Assembly (NCBI RefSeq): GCF_001659985.1
Contig: NZ_LYCS01000011.1
Span: 1-64,000, forward strand
Length of the DNA: 64,000 nucleotides
Source: Oceanobacillus sp. Castelsardo
GTDB lineage: Bacteria > Bacillota > Bacilli > Bacillales > Amphibacillaceae
Reading direction: 5' to 3'
Under the pieces are notes generated by a model. The model worked only from the letters and a program-made list of their open reading frames with translations, had not been told where the DNA came from and searched no databases. Shown piece after piece: positions 42,030 through 50,806 of the stretch. The number at the start of each line of letters is the position of its first letter. Within the stretch, counting starts at the first letter, position 1. Both the position numbers and the translations under genes were made by a program.

Positions 42030-42070
42030 AAAAAGAGGTAGAACTACTCAAATAGTCCTACCTCTTTTTA
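42030..42070 (-). terminator. terminator of pbuG
   Basis: AAAAAGAGGTAG ... CTACCTCTTTTT stem between pbuG and the chemoreceptor gene. A TCTAGCTCCAACGC word just upstream (42070-42085) resembles the start of the structured repeat. Confidence 0.75.
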
Positions 42071-42096
42071 AAACGGTCTAGCTCCAACGCAAACAT

Positions 42097-43401
42097 CTAA
42101 CTTAAGAAAACAAAATACAAAACAAATATTACGAAAAGGATATACATAATTGGATGTATTTCTTTTGCGCGTCCTTTTACAATCATAGTAATGGGATAGA
42201 ATATAAATCCAACCGCAATCCCTGTTGCGATACTGTATGTTAATGGCATCATAAGAACAACAAAGAATGCAGGTACCGCAATTTCGAATTTATCCCATTC
42301 TACTTGTTTCAACTGGTTTGCCATCATCACACCGACAATAATTAATGCAGGTGCCGTTACTTCTGTCGTGATAATCCCTAGTAATGGGGAAAAGAATAAC
42401 GCTAGTACAAAGAATCCTGCCGCCACAACTGCTGTGAACCCAGTTCTACCACCAACCCCAACACCTGCCGTAGATTCTACAAAAGAGGTTGTAGTAGAAG
42501 TACCAACGACAGATCCCACAACCGTTGCTGCAGAGTCAGCAAATAATGCCTTACCTGCACGTGGTAATTTATTATCTTTTACTAATCCCGCTTGTGAAGC
42601 AACAGCCATTAATGTTCCCGCCGTATCGAAAAAATCAACGAACAAGAAGGTTAATATTACAACAAGCATTTCAATTGTAAAGATATCACCAAAATGGGTG
42701 AATGCTTGACCAAATGTAGGAGCTATACTTGGAACGGCACCTACAATATCACCGATGCCTTTTGGAATAGGAACTAAACCAAAGATCATTCCAACAATCG
42801 CAGTAATAATCATTCCATAAAATATTCCAGCCCGAATCCCTTTTGTTAAAAGAATAACAGAAATAACGAGCCCAAAAATAGTTAATAATACAGTTGGGGA
42901 TGTAATATCTCCAATACCTACAAAGGTTGCTTCATTAGCTACGACAATCCCCGAGTTTGTTAGACCAATAAAAGCAATAAACAGACCAATACCAGCCCCA
43001 ACCGCCATCTTCAAGTTGGAAGGAATTGCGTTAATGATCATTTCCCGAAGTCCTGTCAACGTTAAAACAATAAAAATAAGTCCTGAAGCTAATACTCCTG
43101 ATAACGCCGTTTCCCAAGGAATTCCATAACCTAAAACAACCGTATAAGCAAAAAATGCATTTAATCCCATTCCCGGCGCAAGAACTACTGGATACTTTGC
43201 AATAAGTCCCATAAACAAAGTACCGACCGCAGCAGCCACAGCAGTAGCAACAAAAACCGCACCCTGATCCATGCCGGCGTCTGATAGGACGGATGGATTA
43301 ACAAATAATATATACGCCATCGCTAAAAATGTCGTTAAACCAGCTGTAAACTCTGTTTTATAACTAGTACCAAGCTTTTCAAATTGAAAATACTCTTTCA
43401 T
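42097..43401 (-). CDS. pbuG: NCS2/AzgA family guanine-hypoxanthine permease
   Basis: Proton-coupled purine base importer, 434 aa, with about 12-14 membrane segments. AzgA-type signatures: FTAGLTTFLAMAYILFVNPS near the N-terminus, APGMGLNAFFAYTVV, VILTFLFVDFFDTAGTLMAV and VVGTSTTTSFVESTAGVGVG. The guanine-type riboswitch in its leader (43671-43735) and the neighbouring guaA match B. subtilis pbuG; the paralogue pbuO is the alternative. The leader also contains a 143-bp inverted-end repeat between the riboswitch and ribosome site (GAGGAGGAAAATG). Confidence 0.92.
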   Translation of the reverse strand: MKEYFQFEKLGTSYKTEFTAGLTTFLAMAYILFVNPSVLSDAGMDQGAVFVATAVAAAVGTLFMGLIAKYPVVLAPGMGLNAFFAYTVVLGYGIPWETALSGVLASGLIFIVLTLTGLREMIINAIPSNLKMAVGAGIGLFIAFIGLTNSGIVVANEATFVGIGDITSPTVLLTIFGLVISVILLTKGIRAGIFYGMIITAIVGMIFGLVPIPKGIGDIVGAVPSIAPTFGQAFTHFGDIFTIEMLVVILTFLFVDFFDTAGTLMAVASQAGLVKDNKLPRAGKALFADSAATVVGSVVGTSTTTSFVESTAGVGVGGRTGFTAVVAAGFFVLALFFSPLLGIITTEVTAPALIIVGVMMANQLKQVEWDKFEIAVPAFFVVLMMPLTYSIATGIAVGFIFYPITMIVKGRAKEIHPIMYILFVIFVLYFVFLS

Positions 43402-43436
43402 TCATTTTCCTCCTCATAGCTTTTCTTATAAAGGAT

Positions 43437-43579
43437 GTTCAAAAAGTCCGGTAAAAATGACACGTCGCATTTCTTCGTTGGCTTGCTTTTCCGTTCCTCA
43501 CGTATTAACTGCATACGTTCCGGTACTCAAAGCTACGCCGCCTCGAACTTCTCGGTCCTTTTTATCCTCCTTTTTGAAC
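43437..43579. repeat. 143-bp inverted-end repeat (MITE-like), full copy
   Basis: Inverted ends GTTCAAAAAGTCCGGTAAAA and CTTTTTATCCTCCTTTTTGAAC-type sequence; an internally deleted copy is at 21523-21586. It lies in the pbuG leader, so it is transcribed with the riboswitch. The short open frames over it are not genes. Confidence 0.75.
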
Positions 43580-43594
43580 ACGCACTTAAACAAC

Positions 43595-43660
43595 AAAAAA
43601 ACACTCATGTTACCAAGAGTGCTACGACAGAAAAAAAGCAATGAAAGATCTTTTCATTCC
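43595..43660 (-). terminator. two hairpin terminators in the pbuG leader
   Basis: First (nearest the aptamer): AATGAAAAGATC/TTTCATT followed by GCTTTTTTT (43631-43660). Second: CACTC...GAGTG followed by TTTTTTT (43595-43622). Either can be the expression platform of the adjacent riboswitch. Confidence 0.75.
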
Positions 43661-43670
43661 TATTATCTCT

Positions 43671-43735
43671 GCGTAGTCAAACTATTTACGGTAGTTTAGT
43701 AGAAACTCTTGGGCCATATCCCCGAGATTATACGC
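43671..43735 (-). ncRNA. purine (guanine-class) riboswitch of pbuG
   Basis: Minus strand: GCGTATAATC opening, GGATATGGCCCAAGAGTTTC core, TTTCTACTAAACTACCG loop and GACTACGC closing, with C at the base-discriminating position. P1 is GCGTA/TACGC. Confidence 0.94.
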
Positions 43736-43758
43736 TTTTTTATTTAAATTACATGATT

Positions 43759-43787
43759 ATATTACTAACACAATGGATTTATGTCAA
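43759..43787 (-). promoter_or_regulatory. sigma-A promoter of pbuG
   Basis: TTGACA and TAATAT, exactly 17 bases apart on the minus strand, about 24 bases upstream of the aptamer. Possible PurBox halves (ATTCGAACAAT near 43821-43832, CGAA near 43850) lie further upstream but are weaker than at pur. The remaining 43860-44142 shows no gene. Confidence 0.85.
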
Positions 43788-44142
43788 TAGGAAACGTACA
43801 TTTTTTAATTTAAAGTTTGTATTGTTCGAATTTTATATTATTTTTCCCATTCGTTTATTTTAGGTGATTTACAGCAAAAGACCCCAAATCCTTACCATTT
43901 TTACAAAATGATTTCTATATAGTTGTCATGTATAAATACCAGGCTTGTACTTAACACGTAATTTCCCATGCGTTTCATAATCAATTTAATTAGTCAAATC
44001 CAGCATCTTTTAAGCCAAACAGGAGTCATCTAAAAAACAAAAGGCTGTAAACCTTATCAATTAAGGGTTTATAGCCTTTATTCATTACTTCTACTCATTA
44101 CTTGGCCAATATAATATAGTGCAATTAGGCGATGTTTCACCA

Positions 44143-44470
44143 CTTTAGCACATAAATTTCATCATCAAAAATGAAACCTCCGCACAATTTCATTCTTCAT
44201 CATTTTTTCTGAAAATAGGACCATCCCAATCAGCGTTAATAAAGCATATAAGGCAGTTGCAGCACTTGGCCATAAGACCGTTGATCAGGAGCTTAGAAAA
44301 AGAATGACAGGAAGAAAGTCTGTAATAACCATGGTTGTCATATACCCAATGTATTCCCGCCCCGCCATTTTGGTTTTCGCAGTACAATAATGGTTACAAG
44401 CAGTGTTGCAAACATAACAAGAGAAGGAATAACGTAAGGACCGACCATTCTGAGCTTCCATTTGATGCAC
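44143..44470 (-). pseudogene. duplicated 3' fragment of the zinc-ribbon/DUF6320 gene
   Basis: About 325 bases here match 45614-45945, the last third of the membrane zinc-ribbon gene plus its 3' flank, with roughly one base in ten changed. A length difference at CCCGCCCCGCCATTTTGG breaks the frame and the 5' two thirds are absent. The match stops abruptly near 44470, where a transporter fragment begins. Confidence 0.85.
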
Positions 44471-44733
44471 CTTTCAGTCAACTAATTGGAGCAGTTTTTG
44501 GTGTTTTTCTTATCTATTATGCCGTTGTCGTGCCAAGAATTGGTATGATGAATTGGATGGTGATGGTTATTATCGGTCAATTATTGTCGAGTGTGATTAT
44601 TGATCATTTTAGTCTCTTTGGTTCTGAAGTCATTCTATTAGATTGGAGAAAATTGATAGGTGTCATACTATTAATAATTGTGGCGTACTTCATATTTAAG
44701 CACCAAATACAAAAGGAAAAGAGGAAAGATTAG
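44471..44733 (+). pseudogene. C-terminal remnant of a DMT (YdcZ/DUF606) transporter
   Basis: About 87 codons read APFSQLIGAVFGVFLIYYAV, VVPRIGMMNWMVMVIIGQLL, SSVIIDHFSLFG and a last membrane helix ending in a basic tail, the pattern of the second half of DUF606 transporters. The upstream part is missing: the open frame runs back into the antisense of the duplicated fragment at 44143-44470. It is therefore a truncated gene joined at a recombination point. Confidence 0.75.
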
Positions 44734-44852
44734 AGAAGAAACGATAGTAAAGCAATTTTAAAGAAGTTTTAATTAAGCTATATTAAAGGATTTTCAAATT
44801 ATGGCTGGTGAATATTCTCTTGATAAGTTCTTATTTTCATTTTCACTCATGA

Positions 44853-45161
44853 TTACTTTATAACCTTTGTTAAATCCATTTTAGCATAAACAACTCTGTG
44901 AATTTCAATCACTTCTTCATTAACTACATAGAAAACAGCATAATTCTTAACTGGTAAAAGTCTGTATTCATTATCCGTGAACTTGATAGGTTGATATACT
45001 TTGCAAGAATAGGGAAACTGCTCAAGCCTAGATATGGATTCATCCAAAGTATCCAGTAAATCCATTGCAGCCTTTGGAGCTTTAAGAGTCTCAGTAATGT
45101 AGTCTGTTATATCCCTTAAATCATCTAAAGCCAAAGGCAAATATTTCAGTTTATACATCAT
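44853..45161 (-). CDS. RelE/ParE family toxin
   Basis: Small basic toxin of the type II ParE/RelE superfamily, 102 aa from the ATG at 45161. Pattern: YKLKYLPLALDDLRDITDYI (N-terminal strand and helix), LDESISRLEQFPYSCKVYQP, EYRLLPVKNYAVFYVVNEEV and VVYAKMDLTKVI. Relatives act as ribosome-dependent mRNase or gyrase inhibitor; which cannot be told here. It overlaps the antitoxin stop by about 11 bases; the frame is open six codons further upstream. A normal coupled pair. Confidence 0.88.
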   Translation of the reverse strand: MMYKLKYLPLALDDLRDITDYITETLKAPKAAMDLLDTLDESISRLEQFPYSCKVYQPIKFTDNEYRLLPVKNYAVFYVVNEEVIEIHRVVYAKMDLTKVIK

Positions 45162-45435
45162 CTTCAAACTTGTTGGCAAGCCTTGACCTTAAATCTGAAA
45201 ATACTTCTTCATGTGTATATCGTTTATCCGTAGACTTGGCCTCCAGTTCTGCTTCTTTTAACTTAAAATAAACTTCACTTTCAAACAATTTCCTTTCGTA
45301 TGCTTCGATGCTCATTACCACCATGTCACCATAACCATTCTTAGTCAAAAATATGGGTTCTGACGATTCGTGTACCATCCTTGAAATATCTGCAAAACTA
45401 TTACGCAAATCTGAAATTGGTCTAATATGCGGCAT
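45151..45435 (-). CDS. Phd/YefM family antitoxin
   Basis: 94-aa antitoxin partner: N-terminal PHIRPISDLRNSFADISRMV and PIFLTKNGYGDMVVMSIEAY is the Phd/YefM DNA-binding fold, and the acidic helical C-terminus binds the toxin. AAGGAGTG precedes the ATG. The pair lies between two copies of a duplicated segment (44143-44470 and 45614-45945), which suggests arrival or stabilisation by recombination. Confidence 0.9.
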   Translation of the reverse strand: MPHIRPISDLRNSFADISRMVHESSEPIFLTKNGYGDMVVMSIEAYERKLFESEVYFKLKEAELEAKSTDKRYTHEEVFSDLRSRLANKFEDDV

Positions 45436-45637
45436 ATTATCACTCCTTCATCATAAATTAACTTATCATAACTTTATCATAATCACGCTAACCAAGCAAT
45501 CAAACTTAACCAAAAGGATAAACCCTAGCATCCCTTTTAACAAGGATTCTAAGGTTTTATTTTTGCTTCCCACTCAAGATTACAAATGATTTAGTTCCCA
45601 TGCTTTGTTTTTACTACTTAACACATATATTTCATCA

Positions 45638-46297
45638 TCAAAAATGAAACCTCCGCACAATTTCATTCTTCATCGTTTTTTCTGAAAATAGGACCATCCC
45701 AATCAGCGTTAGCAGGGCATATAAGGCAGTTGCAGCACTTGGCCATAAGACCGTTGACCAGGAACTTAGAAAAAGAATGACAGGAAGAAAGCCTAAAATA
45801 ACCATGGTTGACAAGTACCCGATGTATTCCCGCCATTTCATTGGTTTTCGCAATACAATGATGGTTACAAACAGGGTAGCAAGCATAACGAGAAAAGGGA
45901 TAACATAATGGATCGACCATTTTGAACTTCCAGATGCTGCATCCAAGATAAAAAACATAGTAGAGAGTGCGATAACTTGAAAGATTACTTTGGAACCTGT
46001 ATGGGCTTTAGAGAGTATGGTATGATTAATCAATAATAAACCATATAATACGGGACCTAGCACATACAAGGACCATGATTGATTCGGTTTCGTTAATAAA
46101 TCGATTAATAAGCTTGTACTAATTGCGAAAATCGCAATAAATAAAACAAGGCGCTGTGCAAAGCGACGCCGTTGAATTTTGGTTTCGTAGGCAGGATAAT
46201 ACGCGTCATCTTCCAATTCCTCAGAAAGCTTGTGTTTACATAGCGGACAATATGGTTGTTTAGTATTTATACTGCAATTTGTGCAATAATGTTGCAT
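45638..46297 (-). CDS. zinc-ribbon membrane protein (DUF6320 type)
   Basis: Starts at ATG (MQHYCTNCSINTKQPYCPLC) with AGGTG six bases upstream; an in-frame GTG three codons earlier is possible. The N-terminus is a C-x2-C ... C-x2-C zinc ribbon. After a linker come about six membrane helices in three pairs (e.g. LVLFIAIFAISTSLLIDLL, YVIPFLVMLATLFVTIIVL, YIGYLSTMVILGFLPVILF). 219 aa. Function unknown. Starts five bases after the stop of the acyltransferase-like gene, forming an operon with it. Confidence 0.75.
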   Translation of the reverse strand: MQHYCTNCSINTKQPYCPLCKHKLSEELEDDAYYPAYETKIQRRRFAQRLVLFIAIFAISTSLLIDLLTKPNQSWSLYVLGPVLYGLLLINHTILSKAHTGSKVIFQVIALSTMFFILDAASGSSKWSIHYVIPFLVMLATLFVTIIVLRKPMKWREYIGYLSTMVILGFLPVILFLSSWSTVLWPSAATALYALLTLIGMVLFSEKTMKNEIVRRFHF

Positions 46298-46302
46298 TGT
46301 TT

Positions 46303-47559
46303 TCACCTGCTGTCATTGGAGTATACTTCTATCTCCAAATTATATGTCTTGGAAAGTTCTCTGAAGAAAGTACGGATAATATCCGCTTCTTGTATCATTC
46401 TTGCAAATGTGATTACGAGTTCATCCCCCACCGCGATCATCCCTCCATTGATTGGGCTTTTCTTTGTCGGGTAGAGAACCATTTCCATATGGGAAATATG
46501 TGATTCCATGGATTCAGGTAGTCGTACTTTTCCCATATTTGTCAAGGTCATCGCTTTGGTACGCTCACTAAAGCTCCTATAACCATAACGAATGGCATGG
46601 TATTTAATCGGGAGCGGAACAAATCTTGCTGTCAGTCTCGTTTGCCATTTTACCCGATCGTTAATACTTTTCTGCAAGCTTTCCTTTTTTATTTTCTCAC
46701 GTAATTGCCTCGATGTTTCTTCAATAATTTCTTCTAATGTCATCTTCTCCGTCACGGACATCCCTATATTGACAACACCAAAGAAATTGCGCAGGGTATT
46801 GGAAGGGAAAAGGCTCCGTAAGTTAACTGGGACAGCAATCTTTATCTCCTCTTTATATGCTCGGTACCGTAATCGTTCTTTATAGATAGCAGCAATTAAA
46901 ATGGCAGTGACAAAACCGGTGATCGTTGTTCCGTACTCTTTGGCAAGCTGATGCACTTTACTTGCGCTCATTTTTCCATGGACAGCAATGGTTTGATCGA
47001 TGGAAGTGCCGCGAATCTGATAAGAAGGCGTTTCTTTGAATTTCTCTGCCTTTTCATCTGTCCTATAGTTTTGGTAACTGTCGTCTCTTTCATAATAGCT
47101 TGGCTGATTATGAATATCGATTAGTGTACTTTCATAGGCCACGTCTTCCCCAAGATAAGATAGATAATGATAAATAAGCGCTTTAATGAATTCCAAAGCA
47201 CCTGTCCCATCTGTTACGGAATGGAAAAATTCCACAGCAATACGCTTTTTATAATAGGTAACACGCAATAAGAATCCATTTGTTTCTAATGGATCGATTG
47301 GTGCACATGGATATTGGCTTTCAAGCTGAACATAAAGCTTTTCATTATTCTCTACAAGAAAATCCCAAAAAACACCTTTACGAAGCTTTACTGCAAACAT
47401 TGGGAGGCGTTTGATAACATCGTCCAGCGCAAGTTGAAGTTTAGCCGGCTGTACTGTTTTCTTCATAATAGCAGCAACCCGGAAGACCGATGAATTTGTT
47501 TGCTCCGATACAGCATGAAACAATTTCCCTGCATTATCAAGTTTGTACCATTCATCCAT
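46303..47559 (-). CDS. alcohol acetyltransferase / condensation-domain-like protein
   Basis: 418-aa acyltransferase of the chloramphenicol-acetyltransferase/condensation fold. The catalytic HxxxDG motif appears as FHSVTDGTGALEF (about residue 137), and the second conserved region as LRNFFGVVNIGMSVTEKMTL. The C-terminus carries KVRLPESMESHISHMEMVLY. Relatives are annotated alcohol acetyltransferase or wax-ester-synthase-like without proven substrate in Bacillus. Middle gene of a hydrolase-acyltransferase-zinc-ribbon set; substrate unknown. Confidence 0.72.
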   Translation of the reverse strand: MDEWYKLDNAGKLFHAVSEQTNSSVFRVAAIMKKTVQPAKLQLALDDVIKRLPMFAVKLRKGVFWDFLVENNEKLYVQLESQYPCAPIDPLETNGFLLRVTYYKKRIAVEFFHSVTDGTGALEFIKALIYHYLSYLGEDVAYESTLIDIHNQPSYYERDDSYQNYRTDEKAEKFKETPSYQIRGTSIDQTIAVHGKMSASKVHQLAKEYGTTITGFVTAILIAAIYKERLRYRAYKEEIKIAVPVNLRSLFPSNTLRNFFGVVNIGMSVTEKMTLEEIIEETSRQLREKIKKESLQKSINDRVKWQTRLTARFVPLPIKYHAIRYGYRSFSERTKAMTLTNMGKVRLPESMESHISHMEMVLYPTKKSPINGGMIAVGDELVITFARMIQEADIIRTFFRELSKTYNLEIEVYSNDSR

Positions 47560-47700
47560 TGTTGAACACCTCTATATGTACTGAATCTTTTCTGTACCCT
47601 ATTTTACCTCATATTTGCTCTCGATTCATCGTTAAGTCGTCCATTTTACTTTAACCAATGGTACTTACTTTTTTAAAACTGACAAGAAGAGGTTATCCAT

Positions 47701-48603
47701 TTACATATTCTTTATGATATTTACGATTTTCTTAGTCGCTTTTTTAGCCTCTGGAATTGGGTAAAGCACAAAGATATGATTCATTTTCGGATATTCAAAA
47801 TAGTTCATTCTAACTCCTTTAGAAATAGCAATATCTCTGAACTTCCTAGCATCGGGTAAAAAAATTTCATGTGTCCCTATGAATAAAGTGATTTCCCCCA
47901 ATCCATTTAGTTTTCCATTGATTGGGCTGAGCAAATAATTATTTCCATCAGTGTCTCCTGCATATGCTTTCCCCATTTGAATCAAACCATAAATCCCTAA
48001 CATTGGATCTTTATGCTCCAATTGATAAGCATCTGGGTTTTTCATCGTAATATCAAGCCAAGGTGAAAGTAAAATGACTTTTCGGGGTTGTGGTAACTCC
48101 TTTTCCAAGAGCAATTGTGCTAATGCTAATGCAAATCCTCCTCCAGCAGAGTCACCCATTAAGATAACATTTTCCTTATCCAAGGTTTTTAAAATCCATT
48201 CATATATTGGAAGAATTTTGTCAAAAGACTCTTTATATTGATGATTCGGTGCTTTAGGATAAATGGGAACGTATATGTTAACATTGGTTTCTTTTGCTAC
48301 TTTCCAAAGAAAATTCCAGTGGTATACCGACGGTTGTTTTATATAACCTCCTCCATGCAAATAGAGTATGGATTTTTCTGAAGGCTTTTTTTCTTTATTA
48401 AAGATGTAACAGTCCATTCCATCAAAATGTTGTTTTTCAATGTTAAACTTCTTCTGAATATATTTTGGTAATACATAAGGTTTCTCATTTTCAATTTGTT
48501 TTTCTTTAAGAAATTCAGCGTATAATCTTTCATCGGTAAAGTTATCTTTATTACTCAGTCGTTTGAGCAAACGTTCTACAATCCAGCTCCGAATACTTCT
48601 CAT
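47701..48603 (-). CDS. alpha/beta hydrolase, hormone-sensitive-lipase family
   Basis: Esterase of the HSL type: oxyanion motif LYLHGGGYIKQPS, nucleophile in MGDSAGGGFALAL, acid in GTHEIFLPDARKF and His in YPKMNHIFVLYP. Start chosen at ATG (MRSIRSWIVERLLKRL) behind AGGAGG; a longer frame reaches 48720 but crosses this ribosome site. 300 aa. Lies 140 bases upstream of the acyltransferase gene on the same strand; esterase plus acyltransferase suggests ester making and breaking, an inference. Confidence 0.85.
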   Translation of the reverse strand: MRSIRSWIVERLLKRLSNKDNFTDERLYAEFLKEKQIENEKPYVLPKYIQKKFNIEKQHFDGMDCYIFNKEKKPSEKSILYLHGGGYIKQPSVYHWNFLWKVAKETNVNIYVPIYPKAPNHQYKESFDKILPIYEWILKTLDKENVILMGDSAGGGFALALAQLLLEKELPQPRKVILLSPWLDITMKNPDAYQLEHKDPMLGIYGLIQMGKAYAGDTDGNNYLLSPINGKLNGLGEITLFIGTHEIFLPDARKFRDIAISKGVRMNYFEYPKMNHIFVLYPIPEAKKATKKIVNIIKNM

Positions 48604-48971
48604 TTTAGTTTCCTCCTGTATGTCATTAGCATTTTTAAGTAGAGTGTATAACATACCTCCAACAATATTCAGAGTAGTACCATTTTTATAAAGTATTCTA
48701 GGTAGAAAATTAATATCCATCTATTGGTTGCTTTATACCCTATACTAGCAGTAATCGTTTAGCTTTGTACAAAATAGCCACTGGCGTTGTATTAAAAACC
48801 TGCACAGACACACCAAAAAAGGGATATTGCTTTTGTGCAATATCCCTTTTTCCGCCTCGTCCTTTGTTATAATTTTGGCGGAGAACCTATTCATTTTTGA
48901 TTGTTTCATCCATTTTCGTATCATCAAAATGCAGTCAAATCAACGTTTTCACTTCAAGTACTCTTAGTAAA
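48604..48971. other. gap between guaA and the hydrolase gene
   Basis: Holds the guaA terminator and AT-rich promoter-like sequence for the hydrolase gene. Short open frames on the minus strand lack ribosome sites. No gene seen. Confidence 0.6.
48815..48852. terminator. terminator of guaA
   Basis: AAAAAGGGATATTGC/GCAATATCCCTTTTT perfect stem with a short loop, about 120 bases after the guaA stop. Confidence 0.9.
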
Positions 48972-50507
48972 TTACTCCCACTCAATAGTAGCAGGTGGCT
49001 TACTTGTTACATCATAAACGACACGGTTAATATGGTCTACTTCATTTACGATACGTGTGGAAATTTTTTCTAATACATCCCAAGGAATACGAGCCCAATC
49101 CGAAGTCATTCCATCAATAGATGTAACAGCACGAATACCAATGGTGTAGTCGTATGTTCTCGCATCTCCCATTACCCCAACACTTCTGATATTAGGTAGA
49201 ACAGTGAAGTATTGCCAAATGTCACGGTCTAAACCTGCAGCTGCGATTTCTTCACGTAAAATAGCATCTGATTCACGAACGATTTCCAACTTTTCGTCCG
49301 TCACTTCTCCAAGTACACGAATAGCAAGTCCTGGACCTGGGAAAGGTTGACGCCATACGATGTGATCTGGAATCCCTAATTGCGTTCCAAGTTCACGAAC
49401 TTCATCTTTGAATAACGTTTTCAATGGTTCAATCAATTCAAATTGCATATCTTCTGGAAGTCCACCAACATTATGATGTGACTTAATCGTTTGAGCTGTG
49501 TCGGTACCACTTTCAATAATGTCTGTATAAAGCGTACCTTGAGCTAAAAAGTCCATATCTTTCAGTTTAGCTGCTTCATCATCAAAGACATAAATAAATT
49601 CGTTACCAATAATCTTACGTTTCTTCTCTGGATCGTCTACACCTTTTAATTTAGATAGGAAACGATCTTTTGCGTCGATTTTAATGATATTCATATGGAA
49701 ATCATCCGCAAATACTTTCATCACATCGTCCGCTTCATTTTTACGAAGCAAACCATGGTCAACGAAAATACATGTTAATTGATCGCCAATTGCTTTATGA
49801 ATAAGAGCAGCAACAACAGAAGAGTCTACTCCACCACTTAGAGCACAAAGTACGTTTTTATCGCCTACTTGAGCTTGGATGTTTGCGACTTCTTGTTCGA
49901 TAAAGTTTTCAATCGTCCAGTCCCCAGTACTTCCGCATGCATCGAATACAAAGTTTCTTAGAACATCATTTCCATATTCAGAATGTCTTACCTCTGGGTG
50001 GAATTGTACGGCATATAATTTTTCATTTGGATTACTCATTGCTGCAATTGGAGTCGATGAGCTTGTCGCATCAATTTGAAATCCTTCAGGAGCAGCAGTT
50101 ACTTTATCTCCATGACTCATCCAAACCGTTTGATTCGCTGGAGTATCTTTGAAAAGAACGGGTTGTCCTTCCAAATCGATAAGCGCTTTTCCATATTCAC
50201 GGTTCTTGGATTTTTCTACTTTTCCATCGTAATGAAGAGCCATTAATTGCATTCCGTAGCAAATACCTAAAATAGGTATATCTAAATCAAAAATTTTTTC
50301 ATCTGGACGAAAACTATTTTCTCCATATACACTATGTGGTCCACCAGATAGGATAATTCCTTTTGGATTTATTTTTTTAATTTCTTCTGCTGTCAATTTA
50401 TGAGAGTGTAATTCACTGTACACTCCAAATTCTCTAATTCGACGAGTAATTAGTTGATTGTACTGACTACCAAAATCAAGTACTAAAATCATTTCTTCAT
50501 TTCCCAT
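48972..50507 (-). CDS. guaA: GMP synthase (glutamine-hydrolysing)
   Basis: Converts XMP to GMP. The N-terminal class I glutaminase domain has Cys83 in [12 protein letters not shown] and the HPE pair ([13 protein letters not shown]); the ATP-pyrophosphatase domain has the P-loop [14 protein letters not shown]; the C-terminal dimerisation domain contains [16 protein letters not shown] and ends KPPATIEWE. 511 aa, complete. Preceded by its own promoter and a guanine-type riboswitch with terminator, so end-product control is expected. Gene order transglutaminase-guaA-pbuG is the yebA-guaA-pbuG order of B. subtilis with several inserted genes. Confidence 0.97.
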   Translation of the reverse strand: MGNEEMILVLDFGSQYNQLITRRIREFGVYSELHSHKLTAEEIKKINPKGIILSGGPHSVYGENSFRPDEKIFDLDIPILGICYGMQLMALHYDGKVEKSKNREYGKALIDLEGQPVLFKDTPANQTVWMSHGDKVTAAPEGFQIDATSSSTPIAAMSNPNEKLYAVQFHPEVRHSEYGNDVLRNFVFDACGSTGDWTIENFIEQEVANIQAQVGDKNVLCALSGGVDSSVVAALIHKAIGDQLTCIFVDHGLLRKNEADDVMKVFADDFHMNIIKIDAKDRFLSKLKGVDDPEKKRKIIGNEFIYVFDDEAAKLKDMDFLAQGTLYTDIIESGTDTAQTIKSHHNVGGLPEDMQFELIEPLKTLFKDEVRELGTQLGIPDHIVWRQPFPGPGLAIRVLGEVTDEKLEIVRESDAILREEIAAAGLDRDIWQYFTVLPNIRSVGVMGDARTYDYTIGIRAVTSIDGMTSDWARIPWDVLEKISTRIVNEVDHINRVVYDVTSKPPATIEWE

Positions 50508-50599
50508 AAATTTTACTCCTATCTAAATCTATTTATAAAGGTTACTATACTACATCATCATTCTACAGTTATTATTCCATGAAAAGCGAAGTTAATCAC

Positions 50600-50660
50600 A
50601 AAAAAACCTGAATTTCTCCTTTTCATAGTAAAAAAACTAGAAAAAGGCAGAAATCCAAGT
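50600..50660 (-). terminator. riboswitch expression platform terminator (guaA)
   Basis: On the minus strand TTGGATTTCTGCCTTTTT pairs with AAAAGGAGAAATTCAGG and is followed by TTTTTTTG. Confidence 0.82.
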
Positions 50661-50686
50661 TTTTCATCAAACCATTTAGATTTTCC

Positions 50687-50760
50687 GCCTTCATAGTCAG
50701 AGTATTTACGGTACTCTGGTAGAAACTTTCGAACCATATTATCGAGGATATACGAAAGGC
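50687..50760 (-). ncRNA. purine (guanine-class) riboswitch of guaA
   Basis: Minus strand: CCTTTCGTATATCC opening, AATATGGTTCGAAAGTTTCTACC core, GTACCGTAAATACTC hairpin and TGACTATGAAGG closing. C at the discriminating position. Placed between the guaA promoter and a terminator. Confidence 0.94.
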
Positions 50761-50777
50761 CAATTACAATTTCTTTT

Positions 50778-50806
50778 ATTCTACTAATCAACGTTTACTT
50801 GGTCAA
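50778..50806 (-). promoter_or_regulatory. sigma-A promoter of guaA
   Basis: TTGACC and TAGAAT with 17 bases between, minus strand. The -35 box contains the stop codon (TGA) of the preceding transglutaminase gene. Confidence 0.8.

Noticed and set aside
43435-43699. 69- and 80-codon plus-strand frames upstream of pbuG
   Set aside because: They are produced by the inverted-end repeat and the riboswitch leader.
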